A stretch of DNA of 64,000 nucleotides, from positions 62,001 to 126,000 of the forward strand of contig BNBP01000006.1 in NCBI GenBank assembly GCA_014656015.1, written 5' to 3'. This DNA is from Streptomyces griseoaurantiacus. GTDB taxonomy: Bacteria > Actinomycetota > Actinomycetes > Streptomycetales > Streptomycetaceae. Below the pieces are notes generated by a model. It made no database searches and was not told where the DNA came from. It saw nothing but the letters and a program-made list of their open reading frames with translations. Within the stretch, counting starts at the first letter, position 1, and every line of letters starts with the position of its first letter. The position numbers and the translations under genes were made by a program. Of the stretch, positions 33,029 to 41,680 are shown piece after piece.

Positions 33029-34018
33029 ATGTCACGAGTCGTCGTGTTCGACGAGTTCGGCGAGCCGGATGTCCTGCACGTCGTCGAGGAGCCGGTGGCC
33101 GAGCCGGCACCCGGCGAGGTGCGGGTCAGGATCGAGGCGTTCGCCGTCAACCCGCTCGACCTGATGGTGCGGTCCGGTGTCTCGTTCGCACCGGTTCCGC
33201 TGCCGCACGCCCGCCTCGGCATCGAGGGAACCGGCGTCGTCGACGCGCTGGGACCCGGGACCACCGGGCTGCGGATCGGCGAGCCGGTCCTCCTCGCGGC
33301 GATCCCCGACGCCCACCTCAGGGGCAGCTACGCCGAGCACACCACGCTCCCCGCGAGCCGGGTCGTCGCCCGGCCGGCCGGGCTCGGGGTCAGGGAGGCG
33401 GCGGCGATCTGGGTCGGGTACTCCACCGCCTACGGCGCGCTCGTCGAGACGGCGGGCATGCGGCCCGGCGACCACGTGCTCGTCACCGCCGCGTCCGGCG
33501 CCGTCGGCCGGGCGGCGATGCAGCTCGCCCGGTACCTCGGCGCCGTCCCCCTCGCCGTCACCCGGCACACCGCGAAGAAGGACGAGCTGCTCGCCGCCGG
33601 TGCCGCCGGGGTCGTCGCCACCGACCACGAGGATCTCCTCGGAGCCGTGCGCGAACTGACGGGCGGGACCGGTGCCGACCTCGTCCTCGACCTGGTCGGG
33701 GGCCCCGGACAGCAGGAACTGCGGAAGGCGGCCCGCCCCGACGGGACCCTGGTCGCCGCGGGCTTCCTGGACCCCCGGCCCGCCCCCTCCCCGGGGAGCG
33801 GGGCACTCACGACCATCGGCTACCGCGGCTTCGACCACATCCTCGACGCCACCGTGGTGGCACGCATGGCGGCCTTCCTGAACGCCGGTGTGCGCCACGG
33901 CGCGCTGCGGCCCGCCGTGGACAGGGTGTTCGCCCTGGACGACGTCGCCGAGGCGCACCGTCACGTCGAGAAGGGACTCCACGCCGGGAAGGTCGTCGTC
34001 ACGGCGCACGCGCGCTGA
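33029..34018 (+). CDS. NADP-dependent quinone oxidoreductase (zinc-free MDR family)
   Basis: A 329-residue medium-chain reductase. It has an N-terminal GroES-like domain (PAPGEVRVRIEAFAVNPLDLMVRSG), the cofactor motif VLVTAASGAVGRAAMQLARYLGA and C-terminal ALDDVAEAHRHVEKGLHAGKVVV. Zn-ligand cysteines are absent, as in QOR proteins. ATG 33029 follows GGAGGAG. It faces the HxlR regulator, which probably controls it in response to quinones or reactive carbonyls. Confidence 0.9.
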   Translation: MSRVVVFDEFGEPDVLHVVEEPVAEPAPGEVRVRIEAFAVNPLDLMVRSGVSFAPVPLPHARLGIEGTGVVDALGPGTTGLRIGEPVLLAAIPDAHLRGSYAEHTTLPASRVVARPAGLGVREAAAIWVGYSTAYGALVETAGMRPGDHVLVTAASGAVGRAAMQLARYLGAVPLAVTRHTAKKDELLAAGAAGVVATDHEDLLGAVRELTGGTGADLVLDLVGGPGQQELRKAARPDGTLVAAGFLDPRPAPSPGSGALTTIGYRGFDHILDATVVARMAAFLNAGVRHGALRPAVDRVFALDDVAEAHRHVEKGLHAGKVVVTAHAR

Positions 34019-34175
34019 GGGACACGGCTCGGCCGTACCGAGGAGTGAGGCCCGCGCACGCCGGGGTCGCGGGCCGGGCCGCCCGAAGGCGCCGGCCGGC
34101 GCCGCGTCCTCCGGGAGGCGGCGTGGGGAGCAGGTCGACGCGGTCGTCGCCGGGAACCCGCGGGCCCGGCGGCCG

Positions 34176-35888
34176 TCACCTGCCGACCGTCTCCCAGAAG
34201 CCGCACCGGTGTTCCTCGGCGAGATCGGCCGGCGCCGGCCTCGCCGGCCGCAGTGACTGGACGTGCCGACCGGGTCCGAAGCGGGGCCAGGCCGCCGTGC
34301 CGGGGCCGTTCGGGTCGCCCGTGCGGGCGAAGCGGGCCCAGTACCGCACCATCGTGTCCGCGAGACGGTGCTGGGCGGGGGAGGCGGGGCCGGGAAGCTG
34401 CTCGTCGGCGAAGAGGTACTGCAACTCGGCGCCGTGGAACGCCCCGGTGGGGAAGTCCGGCTTCTCGAGGGTGGTGAACCAGGGGGCCTCGGCATCGTCG
34501 AACTCATAGGCGTACAGGGGTACGTACCGGTCCAGTGCCCGGTCGCGGTCGAGTGCGGTGCACCCCCAGGCCCAGTCGGTGACGACGGCGGACAGCGCCT
34601 CGCCGGGGGAGTGGAAGCGGGCGGTGGGGTAGTGGGCCAGGACGCGGGCGGTGTCGGCGGGAGAGAAGAGAGCCTCGACCTGTTCCCGGTAGTCGGCCTC
34701 GGTGGTCGTCCGCCCGGTCACGGCTTCGATGGCCGCGGTGAACAGGCGGTGTTCGTCCCGGGTCGTTCCCTGGAGGACCGGCACGCGGTGGAAGCGACCT
34801 GTGGCGAAGGCCCGTTCCGGCGCCACGGGCAGGACGCCGGCGCCGACCGTGGGTCCGGTCCCCAGCGCGTCGTCGGACCATTCGACGAGTTCTTCCACGG
34901 GCACGTCCCGGAGGCAGGCCGCCGCCGTACGGAGGTCGGAGCAGCCGACCTCGGCCGCCACGTCGAGCCCGTGCCGCTCACGTTCCGCGCGCGGCAGCGG
35001 GAACCAGGTCGGCGGCCCCGGCGACCACCTGCGTCCCGTGCACTGGGCGCTCTGCAGGATCGCCCTCTGGAAGAGGCCCGCCGACCCCGGCGCCACGAGA
35101 TGCGCGCAGACGCTGGTGCCGCCCGCCGACTCGCCGAAGAGCGTGACGTTCGTCGGGTCGCCGCCGAACGCCGCCGCGTTGCGTCTCACCCAGCGCAGCG
35201 CGGCCTGCTGGTCCTCCAGGCCGAAGTTGCCCGAGAGGTGTTCGGCCGCGCCGTGGTCGAGCGCGGGATGGGCGAGGAATCCGAGGACGCCGAGCCGGTA
35301 GTTGAAGCTGACCACGATCACCTTGCCCCTGGCCGCCAGGCGCTGCGCGTCGTAGAGGCTGCCGGCGCCGTTGATGAAGCCGTTGCCGTGGACCCACACC
35401 ATCACCGGCAGGGGGCGGGCACTGCCGTGCGCGGGCGTGGTGACGTTCAGGTAGAGGCAGTCCTCGGTGTCGCTGGGCGGGTCGATGAGTCCTGCCGCCT
35501 GTGCGCACCGGTTGCCGGGTGCGGTCGCCGGCCGGACGCCCGGCCAGGGCGCGGGCGGCCGGGGCGAGGCCCAGCGCAGCCGCCCGACCGGCGGGGCGGC
35601 GTAGGGGATCCCCTCGAAGACGCGGGTGCCCGTGCCGGGGCGGCCCTCGACCAGGCCGGCGTCCGTCCTGACCACGGTGCCGGCGACGGAACCGGCCGTG
35701 CCGCCGCGGCCACCGCCGCGGCCGTCCTGCGCGGCCTCCCCGTGGGCGCCGGCCGCGCCACTGATCACGGCGCCGCAGACCAGTACGGTCAATAAGGCCC
35801 GCAGGCGCTGCCGCACCGTGATCCGCAGCGGCCCGCGACGCCCTGCCGACGGACTCTCGTCCGAGGCCTTCCGCGCTCTCGTTCCCAT
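34176..35888 (-). CDS. Secreted type-B carboxylesterase
   Basis: A 570-residue exported esterase of the cholinesterase/carboxylesterase family. A signal peptide (about residues 25-50, LRALLTVLVCGAVISGAAGA) precedes FEGIPYAAPPVGRLRW, DCLYLNVTTP, the oxyanion loop VWVHGNGFINGAG (HGN rather than HGG), and the nucleophile FGESAGGTSV. The Glu region is DEHRLF, with the catalytic His in FHGAELQYLF. Four or more cysteines suggest disulfides. It is divergent from a TetR gene, with a perfect TCACACT/AGTGTGA dyad at the start of its upstream region. Confidence 0.92.
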   Translation of the reverse strand: MGTRARKASDESPSAGRRGPLRITVRQRLRALLTVLVCGAVISGAAGAHGEAAQDGRGGGRGGTAGSVAGTVVRTDAGLVEGRPGTGTRVFEGIPYAAPPVGRLRWASPRPPAPWPGVRPATAPGNRCAQAAGLIDPPSDTEDCLYLNVTTPAHGSARPLPVMVWVHGNGFINGAGSLYDAQRLAARGKVIVVSFNYRLGVLGFLAHPALDHGAAEHLSGNFGLEDQQAALRWVRRNAAAFGGDPTNVTLFGESAGGTSVCAHLVAPGSAGLFQRAILQSAQCTGRRWSPGPPTWFPLPRAERERHGLDVAAEVGCSDLRTAAACLRDVPVEELVEWSDDALGTGPTVGAGVLPVAPERAFATGRFHRVPVLQGTTRDEHRLFTAAIEAVTGRTTTEADYREQVEALFSPADTARVLAHYPTARFHSPGEALSAVVTDWAWGCTALDRDRALDRYVPLYAYEFDDAEAPWFTTLEKPDFPTGAFHGAELQYLFADEQLPGPASPAQHRLADTMVRYWARFARTGDPNGPGTAAWPRFGPGRHVQSLRPARPAPADLAEEHRCGFWETVGR

Positions 35889-35928
35889 CCCTGCCCCCGT
35901 CTCGACCTTCGATCAATTCGTGTGTGGG

Positions 35929-35949
35929 TCACACTAATATAAAGTGTGA
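35929..35949. promoter_or_regulatory. TetR operator between esterase and regulator
   Basis: TCACACT (35929-35935), AATATAA, AGTGTGA (35943-35949): perfect 7-bp arms around an AT-rich 7-nt centre that could hold a -10 box. It lies in the 109-bp divergent intergenic region and is probably bound by the TetR encoded at 35998. Confidence 0.65.
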
Positions 35950-35997
35950 GGCGCCCACGAAGTCAATGTCCGTGGCGAAGAAGGGGAGTCGCGTTCG

Positions 35998-36744
35998 ATG
36001 CCGTCGAGCGAGGAGGAGGAGTCGCTGCCGCCGGGGCTCGCCCTGGCGTGGGGGCTCACCGCCAAGTCGGGACGACTGGGCCGCAAGCCCTCGCAGAGCG
36101 TGGAGGCCATCGTCGCGGCGGCTGTCGCGCTGGCCGACGAGAAGGGCTTCGAGGCCCTCTCCATGCCGAACATCGCCAAACGGCTCGGACTGACCGCCAA
36201 CGCGGTCTACCGGTACGTCCGTTCGCGCGAGGAGCTGCTCGTCCTCCTCGCCGAGACGGCGTGGGGACCGGCGCCGGCCCTGGACACCGGCACGGGGCGA
36301 TGGCGGGCCGCGGCCGCCGCATGGACCAGGGCGATGATCGGGCGATGCGAGGCGCACCCGTGGCTCCCCGACCTGCCCCTCCGCGGGGCACCCGCGACCC
36401 CGAACCTGCTGCGCTGGACGGAAGTCCTGCTGGAGGCACTCACCGGCGCCGGGCTGAGCACCGCCGAATCACTGGGGTGCGCGCTGCTCCTCGACGGCTA
36501 CGCCCGACGCACCGCCACTGCCCGCCGCGACGTGCGGGAGAGCAGCGCGGCGCCCACCCGGTCGGCCACCGTGACGCGGTTCCTCCAGCCGCTCCTGCAC
36601 GAGCACGGTTATCCCATTCTGGCGTCGATGATGTCGCGGGACGCGTACGGCGACGAAGTCGGCGAGGACGACGTGGACTTCGGCCTGAACCGGATCCTGG
36701 ACGGCATCGAGGTCCTGGTCGCCCGCCGCGCGGACGACCGCTGA
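35998..36744 (+). CDS. TetR/AcrR-family regulator (TetR class C-terminal domain)
   Basis: A 248-residue regulator with a 30-residue N-terminal extension before the HTH. The HTH is VEAIVAAAVALADEKGFEA, then MPNIAKRLGLTANAVYRYVRSREELLVLLAE, about residues 35-80. The C-terminal domain (WTRAMIGRCEAHPWLPDLPLRGAPATPN) matches the TetR_C_11 type seen in antibiotic-responsive repressors. ATG 35998 is the likely start. It diverges from the secreted esterase and likely represses it through the 35929-35949 dyad. Confidence 0.88.
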   Translation: MPSSEEEESLPPGLALAWGLTAKSGRLGRKPSQSVEAIVAAAVALADEKGFEALSMPNIAKRLGLTANAVYRYVRSREELLVLLAETAWGPAPALDTGTGRWRAAAAAWTRAMIGRCEAHPWLPDLPLRGAPATPNLLRWTEVLLEALTGAGLSTAESLGCALLLDGYARRTATARRDVRESSAAPTRSATVTRFLQPLLHEHGYPILASMMSRDAYGDEVGEDDVDFGLNRILDGIEVLVARRADDR

Positions 36745-36803
36745 GGGCACCACCGCCACCACCCCAGGCGCCGCCCGCGCCGGGGCCTCGCTTGGGGAGG
36801 GAG

Positions 36804-37295
36804 ATGGTGGTCGAGGAGAGCGGGAACGGCAACGCCACCGTCTACCGGCAGTTCCCCAACAAGGAGGCCCTCGCCACCGCTTATACGCAGGAGCGCGCCG
36901 ACGCCTGGTTCGCGCGGATGCGGCAGGCCTGCGACCGGGTCGACGACCCGCGCGAGAAGCTGCTCACGATCTTCACGACCGTCATCGAGGAGACCGAGGC
37001 GCCCACCTTCCGCGGCTGCCCCATGCTCAACACGCACACCGAGTTCCCCGACCCGGAGCACTCCGCGAACCGTGTGGCGGTCACCCATGAACAGAGGGTC
37101 CGTGAATGGATGCGTGACCTCGCGGCCGACGCCGGCGCCCCCGACCCCGAGCAGCTCGCCGACGAACTGATCCTCGTCCTCAACGGGATCTACGTCACCG
37201 CCACCGTCCTCGGGCCCCAGGGCCCCGCCCAGCGCGCCGGTGAGCTCGCCCGCCGGCTCGTTCGGGCGGCGTGCGAGGAGTCCGGCCGCCCCTGA
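36804..37295 (+). pseudogene. 5'-truncated TetR-family gene
   Basis: The frame encodes only the end of the TetR HTH (ESGNGNATVYRQFPNKEALATAYTQERADAWF) and a complete C-terminal domain with TFRGCPMLNTHTEFPDPEHSANR, the same subfamily as the intact gene at 8012. About 40 residues covering the first HTH helices are missing. The 59 bp between the previous stop and ATG 36804 contain no such sequence in any frame. The gene is therefore a deletion remnant. A GGGAGGGAG ribosome-like site could still allow translation of a DNA-binding-defective 163-residue protein. Confidence 0.75.
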
Positions 37296-37339
37296 AGGCG
37301 CCGGCCCGGATTGTCAGTGGGGCGGGGCAGACTGGCCGC

Positions 37340-37936
37340 ATGACGGCACCTCACCCCAGAACCGATCTCCACTTCTACCTGCAGTCCGCGCGGGACGCCC
37401 TGCTGTGGAAACTCGAAGGGCTCTCCGAGTACGACATCCGCCGCCCGGCGACGCCCACCGGCACGAACCTCCTCGGCCTGGTGAAGCACGCGGCCGGTGT
37501 GGAGCTTGGCTATCTCGGCGAGACCTTCGGGCGTCCCTCCGGCGAATCGCTGCCGTGGCTCGAGGACGGGGCGGAGGCCAACGCGGACATGTGGGTCACC
37601 GCGGGGGAGTCGCGGGAGGAGATCGTGAGCCTCTACCGCCGGGCATGGGCCCACGCGGACGCCACGATCGAGGCCCTGCCGCTCGACACGGTCGGCAGGG
37701 TGCCCTGGTGGCCCAGTGGCAGGGACGAGGTGACCCTGCACCATGCCGTGGTGCGCGTGATCGCGGACACGCACCGGCACGCCGGTCACGCCGACATCGT
37801 CCGCGAACTCACGGACGGCGCCGTGGGGATGAACGACGGGAACAGCAGTATGGCGCCGGGCGACGCGGCATGGTGGGAGAGCCATCGGGAGCGGTTGGAG
37901 CGGGCGGCGCGGGAGGCGGAGGCCCCCGGAACCTGA
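37340..37936 (+). CDS. DinB-like protein (DUF664)
   Basis: A 198-residue four-helix-bundle protein of the DinB/DUF664 superfamily. It has LHFYLQSARDALLWKLEGLSEYD, NLLGLVKHAAGVELGYLGETFGR and HHAVVRVIADTHRHAGHADIVRELTDG, whose spaced histidines form the putative metal site. Relatives include mycothiol-dependent enzymes, so a thiol-transferase role is possible but unproven. ATG 37340 lies 44 nt after the truncated TetR stop. No operon partner downstream. Confidence 0.85.
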   Translation: MTAPHPRTDLHFYLQSARDALLWKLEGLSEYDIRRPATPTGTNLLGLVKHAAGVELGYLGETFGRPSGESLPWLEDGAEANADMWVTAGESREEIVSLYRRAWAHADATIEALPLDTVGRVPWWPSGRDEVTLHHAVVRVIADTHRHAGHADIVRELTDGAVGMNDGNSSMAPGDAAWWESHRERLERAAREAEAPGT

Positions 37937-38000
37937 AGCCGGAGAGCCTGAGGCTTCGGGAACCTGAAGCCCGGGAACCTGAGGCCCCGAGAGGCTGAGT
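37928..38000 (+). repeat. 13-bp direct repeats with hairpin after the DinB-like gene
   Basis: GGAACCTGAAGCC occurs at 37928-37940 (spanning the stop codon) and 37959-37971, with GGAACCTGAGGCC at 37974-37986. GGCTTC (37952-37957) and GAAGCC (37966-37971) make a hairpin with an 8-nt loop, a possible terminator. The remaining bases to 38112 show nothing else. Confidence 0.6.
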
Positions 38001-38112
38001 GCCGGGGAGCCTCGGGGCGGCGGGTCCCTCGGTGTCCGGGTCCCCCTGCCCTCCGCGTGCGGCCGCCCCCCGCCGACCCGGCTCGTGCCGGCGCCCCGCT
38101 CCACCGCCGTGC

Positions 38113-39054
38113 TCAGCCCGCGCCGCGCAGTCGTGCGGGCAGCCGCCGGGCGAGGTGGTCGATCAGGGCTTCCACCCGGCGCGGGACGTGGCCCTCGCCC
38201 TCCAGCAGGGCGTGGATGTCGGCGGCCGGCGTCGGCACGTGCGGCAGGACGTGCACGAGTTCGCCCCGGTCGAGGTGCGGCCGCACCTGCCACTGCGAGC
38301 GCATGATCACGCCCCGGCCCTCCAGGGCCCACCCGGTCACCACGTCACCGTCGTTGCTGGACAGGTTGCCGTGGACCCGCACGTGCCGGGGGCCGTCCTC
38401 GTCGCCGAACCGCCAGAGCGCGAAGTCGCTCTCCTTCTCGCGCAGTACCAGGCAGTTGTGCGTGGCGAGATCCTCGATGCGCTCCGGCGCACCGTGTGCG
38501 GCGAGGTAGGACGGGGCCGCGCAGGGCACCCGCCGGTTCCGGGCGAGGCGCCGCATGCGCAACGTCGAGTCGGGCGGGGCGCCCACGTGCACGGCCACGT
38601 CGAAGTCCCGCCGCCGCAGCGGGAGCGCGGAACTCTGCATCCGGACGTGTACGCCGGGATGGGCGGCGGCGAACTCGCCGAGAAGCGGCGCGATGTGCGC
38701 ACGGCCGAGGCCGAGGGTGGCCTCCACGACGACCGTGCCGCGCAGTTCTCCCGTGCGGTCGGAGACGGTGTCCTCCAGCGCGCGCACCTGGTCCAGGATG
38801 TCCGTCACGCGCGCGGCGTACAGCGCGCCCTCGGAGGTGAGCGTGAGGCGCCGGGCGCCGCGCTGGACGAGCCGGACGCCCAGGCGGCGCTCCAGCGCGC
38901 CGAGACGTTTGCTGACGACGGGCAGCGAGCAGCCGAGCTCGCGGGAGGCGGCCGTCAGAGTCTCGCTCGACGCGACCACGGAGAAGAAGTGCAGGTCGGC
39001 CTCCGGCGCGAAGGCGGCGACCGGGCCACGGGCGGGCCGGGGATGGCTTTCCAC
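38113..39054 (-). CDS. LysR-family transcriptional regulator
   Basis: A regulator of about 313 residues. The N-terminal winged HTH reads LHFFSVVASSETLTAASRELGCSLPVVSKRLGALERRLG (about residues 20-60). It is followed by the substrate-binding domain (RGTVVVEATLGLGRAHIAPLL, then HNCLVLREKESDFALWRF and GRGVIMRSQWQVRPHL). The start is uncertain: GTG 39054 gives the usual length; GTG 39126 would add 24 residues. It is divergent from the dehydrogenase-transporter operon at 39199, which it probably activates in response to a hydroxyacid-like inducer. The sequence resembles the DmlR/TtuA-type LysR proteins (inference). Confidence 0.9.
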   Translation of the reverse strand: MESHPRPARGPVAAFAPEADLHFFSVVASSETLTAASRELGCSLPVVSKRLGALERRLGVRLVQRGARRLTLTSEGALYAARVTDILDQVRALEDTVSDRTGELRGTVVVEATLGLGRAHIAPLLGEFAAAHPGVHVRMQSSALPLRRRDFDVAVHVGAPPDSTLRMRRLARNRRVPCAAPSYLAAHGAPERIEDLATHNCLVLREKESDFALWRFGDEDGPRHVRVHGNLSSNDGDVVTGWALEGRGVIMRSQWQVRPHLDRGELVHVLPHVPTPAADIHALLEGEGHVPRRVEALIDHLARRLPARLRGAG

Positions 39055-39068
39055 AGGGGAAAGCCTAC

Positions 39069-39080
39069 GTTGCCCGCAAC
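39069..39080. promoter_or_regulatory. Possible LysR site
   Basis: GTTG (39069-39072), CCCG, CAAC (39077-39080) is a 12-bp inverted repeat just upstream of the LysR start in the 144-bp divergent region. It does not give a clean T-N11-A match, so it is only a candidate. Confidence 0.3.
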
Positions 39081-39198
39081 ACCCTTGTAACGTCCCGGCG
39101 CACTCGCCAGGGTGGACCCACGCCACGCGGAGGAACGCCCCGGAGGGGGTCCGCGACGCGGGCGGAGCCCCCCATCACCCAGGCCGAGGAGTCGACCC

Positions 39199-40281
39199 GT
39201 GCCGAATACCTACCGCATCGCCGTGATCCCGGGAGACGGAATCGGCCGAGAGGTCGTCCCCGAAGGGCTGCGGAGTCTGAGAGCCGCCGCCGCGGCGCAC
39301 GGATTCGCACTCGACACCGTCGAGTTCGACTTCGCCAGCGCCGACTACTGGCTCGCACACGGCACGATGCTCCCCGAGAACTGGCGGGAGGTGCTCGGAG
39401 GCTTCGACGCCCTGTACTTCGGGGCGGTCGGCCGGCCCGACGTCGTCCCCGACCACGTCTCGCTCTGGGGCAGCCTGCTGCAACTGCGTCGGGGCTTCGA
39501 CCAGTACGTCAATCTGCGCCCGGTCCGGCTGCTGCGCGGGGTGCGCGGCCCGCTGCGCGACCAGGGGCCCGGCGACATCGACTTCTACGTGGTGCGGGAG
39601 AACACCGAGGGCGAGTACTCCAGCATCGGCGGCCGCATCTTCGAGGGCACCGACCGGGAGACGGTCGTGCAGGAGACGGTGATGACCAGGACCGGCGTCG
39701 ACCGGGTGCTGCGCTACGCCTTCGAACTGGCCGCCACTCGCCCCCGCAAGCGGCTGACCTGGGCGACGAAGAGCAACGGGATCTCCATCTCGATGCCCTA
39801 CTGGGACGAGCGCGCCGCCAGGATGGCGGCCGCGTACCCGGAGGTGACCGCGGACAAGGACCACATCGACATCCTGGCCGCGAAGTTCGTCCTCCGACCC
39901 CAGGAGTACGACGTGGTGGTGGCCAGCAACCTCTTCGGCGACATCCTCTCCGACCTGGGTCCCGCCTGCACCGGCACCATCGGGATCGCCCCGAGCGCCA
40001 ACATCAATCCCGACCGGGCCTTCCCCAGCCTGTTCGAGCCGGTCCACGGCTCGGCCCCGGACATCGCCGGCCGGGGCATCGCCAATCCCGTGGGCCAGAT
40101 CTGGAGCGGCGCGATGATGCTCGACCACCTCGGTGAACACGCGGCGGCGGACCGCATCGTGCGGGCGATCGAGAGCGTCCTGTACGAGCAGCCCGACGTC
40201 GTGACTCCCGACCTCGGCGGCACCGGTACCACCGCGGTACTGGGCAAGGCCGTCGCGGACCGTGTCGCGGTCGTGGGGTGA
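39199..40281 (+). CDS. Tartrate/D-malate/isopropylmalate-type dehydrogenase
   Basis: A 360-residue NAD-dependent decarboxylating dehydrogenase. Signatures include RIAVIPGDGIGREVVPEGL, ENTEGEYSSIGGRIFEGTDRE, and the metal/NAD region NLFGDILSDLGPACTGTIGIAPSANINPD. FEPVHGSAPDIAGRGIANPVG completes the set. The FEGT context and the absence of leu genes point to the TtuC/DmlA (tartrate or D-malate) branch rather than LeuB. GTG 39199 has CGAGGAG upstream. First gene of the LysR-controlled operon; it overlaps the transporter by 4 nt. Confidence 0.9.
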   Translation: MPNTYRIAVIPGDGIGREVVPEGLRSLRAAAAAHGFALDTVEFDFASADYWLAHGTMLPENWREVLGGFDALYFGAVGRPDVVPDHVSLWGSLLQLRRGFDQYVNLRPVRLLRGVRGPLRDQGPGDIDFYVVRENTEGEYSSIGGRIFEGTDRETVVQETVMTRTGVDRVLRYAFELAATRPRKRLTWATKSNGISISMPYWDERAARMAAAYPEVTADKDHIDILAAKFVLRPQEYDVVVASNLFGDILSDLGPACTGTIGIAPSANINPDRAFPSLFEPVHGSAPDIAGRGIANPVGQIWSGAMMLDHLGEHAAADRIVRAIESVLYEQPDVVTPDLGGTGTTAVLGKAVADRVAVVG

Positions 40282-41612
40282 TCCCCGTGTTCCCCGGGAA
40301 GCGCGGGAAGGACGCGACCCCCCTGACGACGGCTGCGGCGGGTGCGGAGTACCACGAGCCGCACCACCGGATGCGGCGCGTCACCTTCCTGGTCGCCCTC
40401 GCGGTCTTCGCGCAGGAGTCGACCTGGAACTTCTACGAGTCACAGGTGCCTCCCCTGCTGCGGGAACACCTCACCAGCGCGGCCGCGGTGGGACTGCTGA
40501 TGGGCATGGACAACCTGCTGGGGATCTTCGTCCAGCCGTGGATCGGCGCCCGGTCGGACCGCACCAGGACCTCGTGGGGGCGGCGCATGCCCTACCTGGT
40601 CGTCGGAATGCCGCTCGCCGCCGTACTGTTCGGCCTCATCCCGCACGCCGCCTCGTCCCTGCCGCTCCTGATCTGCGTGATGTTCTTCTACGCGCTGGTG
40701 GCCAATACCTTCAAGCCCATCGCCGAGGCACTGGTACCGGACTTCGTCGCCCCCGAACGCCGCAGCCGCGCCAACGCGGCCGTCAAGATCGCCTCCAGCA
40801 TCACCACCATCGTCGCGGCACTCCTCAGCCTGCTGCTGGTCGACGACCATCCGATGATCGCGTTCGCGGTCCCCTCGCTCATCATGCTGGTCTCCATCGG
40901 TGTGCTCGGGGTGACCGTGCGGGACAGCCGCTCCCGTGCCTACCGGTCCCTGTCGGAGAAGAGCACGGACACCGAGGACCCGGACCCGGCCCCGCCACGG
41001 GTGCGCGACACCTTCGTCGACATCCTCACGGACCGCGACCGCAGCCGGCTCCTGCTGCTCGCCGCGATCTTCCTGTTCGGCAGCGCCTGGGCGTCGTCCC
41101 GGTCGCTGCTCACCCCCTACGGCATGGAGGCACTCGACCTCTCGCGGGGCGACGCCGGCAGCCTCGGCCTGCCCAGCGGTGTCGCGTTCATCCTGGCGGC
41201 CTACCCGGCGGCCGTGTACGCCGAGCGCTTCGGGCGGCTGCGGGTGATGACCGTCGGCATGACGACCTTCGCCGCCGCCATGCTGCTGGGGACCGTCGCG
41301 CAGAACGCCGTCGGCACCATGGCGGCCCTGTGCGTCGGGGCGGCCGGAGGGGCCTGCTTCCTGGTCAACGCCGTCGTCGTGCTGTGGAACCTCGCCCCCT
41401 CCCCCCACGTCTTCGCGGCCTACGGCGGCCTGTACACCGTGAGCTGGACCGGAGGAGGCTTCCTGGGTCCCGCGCTCGTCGGCGCGATGGTGGACGTCAC
41501 CGGCTGGCCGCTGATGCTTCTCGACATCGGCCTGGTCGTCGCCCTGTCGATCGTCGTCGTCACCCGCATCGGGAAACCGGCCCGGCACGCCGAATCGACC
41601 CTCGTCGAGTGA
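40278..41612 (+). CDS. Major facilitator superfamily transporter
   Basis: A 444-residue membrane protein with about 12 transmembrane segments. The loop between TM2 and TM3 (GARSDRTRTSWGRRMPYLVVG) is like that of GPH/SLC45 sugar:cation transporters, with DRTRTxxGRRMP highly characteristic. A charged central loop (RSLSEKSTDTEDPDPAPPR) divides the halves. The GTG at 40278 overlaps the dehydrogenase stop. Likely imports the substrate of the following catabolic enzymes; the SLC45/GPH resemblance suggests a sugar or sugar acid, but this is inference. Confidence 0.88.
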   Translation: MIPVFPGKRGKDATPLTTAAAGAEYHEPHHRMRRVTFLVALAVFAQESTWNFYESQVPPLLREHLTSAAAVGLLMGMDNLLGIFVQPWIGARSDRTRTSWGRRMPYLVVGMPLAAVLFGLIPHAASSLPLLICVMFFYALVANTFKPIAEALVPDFVAPERRSRANAAVKIASSITTIVAALLSLLLVDDHPMIAFAVPSLIMLVSIGVLGVTVRDSRSRAYRSLSEKSTDTEDPDPAPPRVRDTFVDILTDRDRSRLLLLAAIFLFGSAWASSRSLLTPYGMEALDLSRGDAGSLGLPSGVAFILAAYPAAVYAERFGRLRVMTVGMTTFAAAMLLGTVAQNAVGTMAALCVGAAGGACFLVNAVVVLWNLAPSPHVFAAYGGLYTVSWTGGGFLGPALVGAMVDVTGWPLMLLDIGLVVALSIVVVTRIGKPARHAESTLVE

Positions 41613-41680
41613 GCCGCCCCGCCCCCCCCGGTCCGAGCCCTCACCGTCCAGCGACCGGCAATGCCGGAGAGGAGGAACAC

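Noticed and set aside
39055..39198. Search for a T-N11-A LysR box with dyad symmetry
   Set aside because: Only GTTG-N4-CAAC was found; no convincing T-N11-A motif, so it was kept as a low-confidence site only.
39199..40281. Identification as leucine-biosynthetic LeuB
   Set aside because: The operon context (transporter, AtuA-like, LysR) and the family signatures favour the tartrate/D-malate branch, and no leu genes are adjacent.
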